Assembly: GCA_003244125.1 (NCBI GenBank)
Contig: QHBL01000257.1
Span: 1 to 9,127 of the forward strand
Origin: Chthoniobacterales bacterium
Lineage (GTDB): Bacteria; Verrucomicrobiota; Verrucomicrobiae; Chthoniobacterales; UBA10450
Length of the DNA stretch: 9,127 nt
Direction: 5' to 3'
Shown piece after piece: positions 6,179 through 9,127 of the stretch; the first letter of the stretch is position 1, and every line of letters starts with the position of its first letter. Both the position numbers and the translations under genes were made by a program. The notes below the pieces were generated by a model. That model was not told the origin of the DNA and ran no database searches. It was given only the letters and a program-made list of their open reading frames with translations.

Positions 6179-7154
6179 TCGGTCTGGCGAGCGCTTTCAT
6201 CGCCAGCTCAGCGACGGGTTTAACATCGTCGCGCCGGAACTTGCGGCTCTTGCGCAAATCCATCGCCGGATGGAGATCGGAAACGCGCAGCAGCTTTCCG
6301 TTTTTCCAAATCGACGCCGCGGCATTGCGCGGCCCTACGCGGCGCGGATCGCTCCAGGTGTGAATGGAAGCGAGATTCGCCGTGAGCGCGGCGGCGATGT
6401 GCATCGGCCCGCTATCGACGCTAATGACGTAAGCGGCGTTGTGGATCAACCAGACCAATTGCAGGAGCGTGGTTCGATTTGTGAGATCGATGCAATTCTC
6501 GGGAGGGGAAAAGCGCCGGCGCGATTGCCCGACAACGACGACGCGTGTCGGCGCCAGGGCGCGGCAGAACTCGAGAATGACAGAACGGCTGAGCGATTTT
6601 CTGCGGCCGCGAGCGTGCGGATGCAGAACAACGAAGCGCGGCTCCGGGTCGAATCGCGGAAGAGCGTCGCCCGTGGGTAGGGGAAAGCGCAGCGGCTGGT
6701 CCAGGTTGGCGCCGAAGAGTTTCGCCAGTTGCAGATAGCGATCGACCGCGTGCTGGGTGCGATCGACCTGCGCGGTCTCATCATAGAACAAACGCGAGCC
6801 TTCCCGCGCGTCGCTCAGGCCGAGGACCTGTTTCGCACCGCTCGCCTTCGCGATGAGCGCGCTGCGCAGCAGTCCCTGGAAATCGAGCGCGATATCGGGT
6901 TGCAGCCGCCGCGTCCGGCGAATCCACGGCAGCAATCGCGTGGCCGCGCCCAAACCGCGGAATTGGCTCCGCGGAAAAATGTGGACATGGTCGATGTCGC
7001 GATTGCCGCGCAAAAGCGGCGCCCACTCGGGATTAATGAGCCATGTAATCTCCGCCTGAGGATGCGCGTCACGCACCGCGCCCACGGCCGGCAACGTGTG
7101 CACGACATCGCCGAGCGAGCTCGGTTTGATGACGAGGATTTTCTCCCGCGGCAT
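6138..7154 (-). CDS. Glycosyltransferase family 9 (LPS heptosyltransferase-like)
   Basis: A 338-residue GT-B fold glycosyltransferase of family 9, which adds sugars, usually heptose, to the LPS inner core at the cytoplasmic face of the inner membrane. The N-terminus ILVIKPSSLGDVVHTLPAV is the WaaC/WaaF signature; Asp16 matches the catalytic Asp13 of E. coli WaaC. The middle has a VVLHPHARGRRKSLS segment with the donor-phosphate basic residues, and the second half has VISVDSGPMHIAAAL (family D-[ST]-G-x-x-H-x-x-AAL) and WSDPRRVGP. Whether the donor is ADP-heptose cannot be told, so no waaC/waaF name is given. Its ATG overlaps the upstream phosphoesterase stop (TGATG), indicating coupling. The C-terminal tail (about 12 residues, IIPSFARNDEIAE) is encoded by the hairpin repeat shared with the end of ispD. 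Confidence 0.92.
   Translation of the reverse strand: MPREKILVIKPSSLGDVVHTLPAVGAVRDAHPQAEITWLINPEWAPLLRGNRDIDHVHIFPRSQFRGLGAATRLLPWIRRTRRLQPDIALDFQGLLRSALIAKASGAKQVLGLSDAREGSRLFYDETAQVDRTQHAVDRYLQLAKLFGANLDQPLRFPLPTGDALPRFDPEPRFVVLHPHARGRRKSLSRSVILEFCRALAPTRVVVVGQSRRRFSPPENCIDLTNRTTLLQLVWLIHNAAYVISVDSGPMHIAAALTANLASIHTWSDPRRVGPRNAAASIWKNGKLLRVSDLHPAMDLRKSRKFRRDDVKPVAELAMKALARPIIPSFARNDEIAE
6154..6178. repeat. Hairpin repeat at the convergent ispD/glycosyltransferase ends, possible bidirectional terminator
   Basis: An 11-bp stem with a GAA loop: TCATTCC (6154-6160) pairs with GGGATGA (6172-6178) with one G-T wobble, then a G-T and AGC/GCT close on GAA. The centre GCGAAGC is known as an unusually stable mini-hairpin. 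No T-run follows on either strand, so classical intrinsic termination is uncertain; it lies where both converging transcripts end. Confidence 0.5.
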
Positions 7155-7876
7155 CAGCGGCCAAGCGCGAGCCGGTCAGCAAGGAGGCGCGGCAAACCTG
7201 CCTCGATGATTTTCTTGCGCGCCGAGTCGAGGTCGTAACGGACGCGGCGTTGTTCGACCAGGTTCTCCTCGGCGTGATAAATGCAATAGGCGGCGCGCCA
7301 GTCGCCGTCGCGCGGCTGACCCACGCTGCCGGCATTGATGAAATACTTTTTGCCGAACTCGATGTGAATCTGCTCGTCGTTGGTGCGGCGGGCGCGGTCA
7401 TCGCGAATGAACGCGCACTGGATGTGGGTGTGCCCGAAAAAACAGAGCGTGGTGTGCTGGTAAGTGAAGCTGGCGGCGGCATCGAGATCGCGAAAGACGT
7501 AGCCCCACTGCCCGGGCGTATCGAGCGTGGCATGGACGATGGTGAAATCACGCACCTGTCGCTGCAGACGCAGATCAGCGAGCCAATCGCGGTCGGCCTC
7601 CGTCAGCTGCGTGCGCGTCCATTTCATGGCGCGCTCGGCCATTTCGTTGAAGTCGCCGGAGGTCTCCGGCAGCGACGCCTGTTCGTCGTGGTTCCCTTTC
7701 ACGATGGGGCAATCGAGCTCACGCACCATGTCGATGCACTCACGCGGATTGGCGTTGTAACCGACGACATCGCCGAGGCAGACGTAGTGGGTGCAATGAT
7801 GCTCCTGCGCATCGGCCAGCACAGCCTCGAGGGCTTCGAGATTGGCATGAACATCAGTGAAAATAGCGAAGCGCAT
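7154..7876 (-). CDS. Calcineurin-like metallophosphoesterase (YfcE/DUF-type, diadenosine tetraphosphatase-like)
   Basis: A 240-residue single-domain metallophosphoesterase with the full two-metal site: D8-x-H10 (FTDVHAN), GD36VVGYNANPREC, GN62H63D64, His115 (IVHATLD) and GH149TH151, followed by the INAGSVGQPRDGD segment that marks the PF12850-like bacterial group. No signal peptide, so cytoplasmic. Substrate is not predictable from sequence; relatives are called phosphodiesterase, serine/threonine phosphatase-like or Ap4A hydrolase-like. It shares one base with the glycosyltransferase gene downstream. Upstream it is separated from the repeat-protein gene by 67 bases holding an octamer tandem repeat; no Shine-Dalgarno is seen before the ATG. 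Confidence 0.94.
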   Translation of the reverse strand: MRFAIFTDVHANLEALEAVLADAQEHHCTHYVCLGDVVGYNANPRECIDMVRELDCPIVKGNHDEQASLPETSGDFNEMAERAMKWTRTQLTEADRDWLADLRLQRQVRDFTIVHATLDTPGQWGYVFRDLDAAASFTYQHTTLCFFGHTHIQCAFIRDDRARRTNDEQIHIEFGKKYFINAGSVGQPRDGDWRAAYCIYHAEENLVEQRRVRYDLDSARKKIIEAGLPRLLADRLALGR

Positions 7877-7891
7877 TGGGGAACGGGGAAG

Positions 7892-7923
7892 CGTTGAAAC
7901 GTTGAAACGTTACATCGTTACAT
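7892..7923. repeat. Octamer tandem repeat upstream of the phosphoesterase gene
   Basis: Four perfect 8-base units head to tail: CGTTGAAA twice, then CGTTACAT twice; all share CGTT. It fills half of the 67-base gap between the repeat-protein stop (7944) and the phosphoesterase start (7876). Similar in style, but not in unit or sequence, to the heptamer repeat at 1400-1427. No spacers, so not CRISPR. Confidence 0.85.
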
Positions 7924-7943
7924 GGTGGATGAAACCGGCTGCT

Positions 7944-8684
7944 TCAATGCTGGCCCACCCGCTCGCTTGGCGGAACGTTCAGCTTCTCCTCCAGCGCCCG
8001 CAGCCGCGCGACGAGCGTGGGTAATCGCTCGCGCTCCCCGCGCAGGTAAAGCGCGCGCAATCGTTCGTAGGCCTCGCGTTCCCGGCCCTCGCAATAGGAG
8101 AGCTCGTAGGCGGAGAAGCGCTCGTCGTAAGCAGCGCAGCCGGGAAGTTGCGAGGCTTGGAAGAAATTTTCGGCCGCGCGCGCGTGGTCGTGCAAACGAT
8201 CGCGGTAGAGGCGCGCGAGCGCTTCATACAGTTGCGGTTTGCGCGGGTTGTTGGCAATGCCGCGCCGGAGAAAATCGCGCCCGAGCTCGATGTATTCGCG
8301 CCCAGCGCGCTGGCGAGCGAGAGGAGAGCGCGCTTCGTCGTTTTGCGCGGCGATGCTGGCGTTCCACGCCATGTGCCAGCCGGCGATGTCCCAGAACATG
8401 ATCGCGCGTGGCTGAAGCTCGGTCGCCTGGCGCAGGCGCAGGAGCAGATGTGTCCAATCGGTCCGCTCCCAGGCCGCTTGGGCGTCGATGAAAAGCAGAT
8501 CTGCAACGACCGAGCGGAAGCCGCCGAGCACAGCGACAAATGCGGATTGGCCGATGCGTTCGCAAAGGCCGAGACCGAGCGGGCCGCTGGCAAGATGTTG
8601 ACGAGCGAGATCCGTTTCGATATTCAATTTCGCGGGCACAAACGCCAGCGCGATGAAGACGACAGCGGCGAAAGTGCGGATCAT
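7944..8684 (-). CDS. Membrane-anchored helical (TPR-like) protein of unknown function
   Basis: A 246-residue protein. The ATG at 8684 is chosen because it is followed at once by a hydrophobic segment (RTFAAVVFIALAFVPAKL, about 3-20) that acts as an uncleaved signal anchor or signal peptide. The frame is also open to a TTG at 8813, but that 43-residue addition is featureless and overlaps the previous gene. Then comes FVAVLGGFRSVVADLLFIDAQAAWERTDW (about 50-78), then ELQPRAIMFWDIAGWHMAWNASIAA, and helical repeats rich in Arg, Ala, Leu and Glu (for example REYIELGRDFLRRGIANNPRKPQLYEALARLY, ERLRALYLRGERERLP) that resemble TPR units. No enzyme motif is seen. It likely faces the periplasm. The partner may be the ABC-2 permease encoded just upstream; the 100-base gap between them (8685-8784) holds only a small GCTGCC/GGCAGC hairpin. 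Confidence 0.75.
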   Translation of the reverse strand: MIRTFAAVVFIALAFVPAKLNIETDLARQHLASGPLGLGLCERIGQSAFVAVLGGFRSVVADLLFIDAQAAWERTDWTHLLLRLRQATELQPRAIMFWDIAGWHMAWNASIAAQNDEARSPLARQRAGREYIELGRDFLRRGIANNPRKPQLYEALARLYRDRLHDHARAAENFFQASQLPGCAAYDERFSAYELSYCEGREREAYERLRALYLRGERERLPTLVARLRALEEKLNVPPSERVGQH

Positions 8685-8784
8685 AAATTCACTGTGGTGG
8701 AGCGCAGGTGGTGACACGTTGTAGCTGCCGTCGGTCGCTGGCAGCGGAATCGCGGTCCATTCGAGCTGCGCGGCAGCGCGTGTC

Positions 8785-9127
8785 TCATAATTCGCGCTGA
8801 TAAAAAATTGCAATGGCGAGCAGCAAATAGGCGATCGTGTAAACGCCTCCGAGTTCGAATAGCTTCAGTAACATCCCACTGTTCACCGCCGCGCCGCCGA
8901 TGAGTTGATCGCTCAAATTGAACGCTTGCAGATCTGGAAAAATAAAGGCAACGACGGCGAGGAAAGCGCGAGTGATCCAGCCGGCGCCATGTTGTTCCAG
9001 CCAATACTCCCGCGCGACGGATTCGAGGTGGCCGACGAGGTAGATCATCGCCATCGCGCTGATGGTGAAAATACTTGAGGTGGCGAAAGTGGAAACGCAG
9101 AGCGCGAGTGCGGCGAGGATGATGCCC
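8785..9127 (-). CDS. ABC-2 type transporter permease, C-terminal part (5' end beyond window)
   Basis: The frame is open to the right edge; 113 residues are visible. It has at least three hydrophobic segments: the edge segment (GIILAALALCVSTFATSSIFTI, leading into AMAMIYLVGHLES), ITRAFLAVVAFIFPDL and the last helix TIAYLLLAIAIFYQREL, ending on a charged tail as the terminal helix of ABC-2 permeases does. The phrase LEQHGAGW...FPDLQAFNLSDQLIGG between helices is typical of the GldF/YhaP-like permeases of this class. An ATP-binding gene would be expected further upstream. The internal ATG at 9054 is not the start. Family assignment is by overall look, not a diagnostic motif. Confidence 0.65.
   Translation of the reverse strand, partial: GIILAALALCVSTFATSSIFTISAMAMIYLVGHLESVAREYWLEQHGAGWITRAFLAVVAFIFPDLQAFNLSDQLIGGAAVNSGMLLKLFELGGVYTIAYLLLAIAIFYQREL

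Noticed and set aside
7892..7923. Octamer array as a CRISPR.
   Set aside because: Units are only 8 bases and directly adjacent, with no spacers and no cas genes.
8148..8714. A 188-codon plus-strand frame opposite the repeat protein.
   Set aside because: Antisense to a gene with a signal anchor and coherent helices; no recognisable domain.
7944..8813. TTG start at 8813 for the repeat protein (289 residues).
   Set aside because: The extra 43 residues lack features and overlap the permease gene; the ATG at 8684 places the hydrophobic segment at the N-terminus.

Overview
The window reads as a piece of a GC-rich, Gram-negative-type bacterial chromosome. The combination of complex I genes, BamE-like lipoproteins, an LPS-type family 9 glycosyltransferase, few Shine-Dalgarno sites and many short palindromic or tandem repeats between genes suggests a soil Verrucomicrobiota member (Chthoniobacterales/Spartobacteria-like). 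That placement is inferred from protein style and repeat content, not from a search.

Layout. (1) Positions 1-3805, minus strand: a very tight respiratory complex I unit transcribed right to left: nuoD, two tandem BamE/SmpA-like lipoproteins, then one uninterrupted reading frame that encodes NuoE followed by NuoF and runs off the left edge. Junctions are a 3-base gap, a 4-base ATGA overlap and a 0-base TAG/ATG abutment. (2) Positions 3806-4039: divergent intergenic region holding a 134-bp inverted-repeat element with two internal hairpins. (3) Positions 4040-6178, plus strand: fabD (malonyl-CoA:ACP transacylase), yqeY (GatB/YqeY-domain protein) and ispD (MEP-pathway cytidylyltransferase), a compact housekeeping operon. 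(4) Positions 6138-9127, minus strand: end of an ABC-2 type permease (enters from the right edge), a membrane-anchored helical-repeat protein, a calcineurin-like metallophosphoesterase and a family 9 glycosyltransferase. The last two overlap by one base. The glycosyltransferase converges on ispD, and their 3' ends overlap by 41 bases at a hairpin.

Most notable points. NuoE and NuoF are fused in frame, with a heptamer tandem repeat exactly at the junction. A second repeat, a 66-bp degenerate palindrome, is inserted in frame inside the NuoE domain between the two cysteine pairs of its [2Fe-2S] site. Two paralogous lipoproteins sit where nuoE would normally follow nuoD. Short repeats occupy most gene boundaries. 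I see no CRISPR array, tRNA, rRNA, transposase or defence system; the interesting material is the complex I unit and the repeat family or families.
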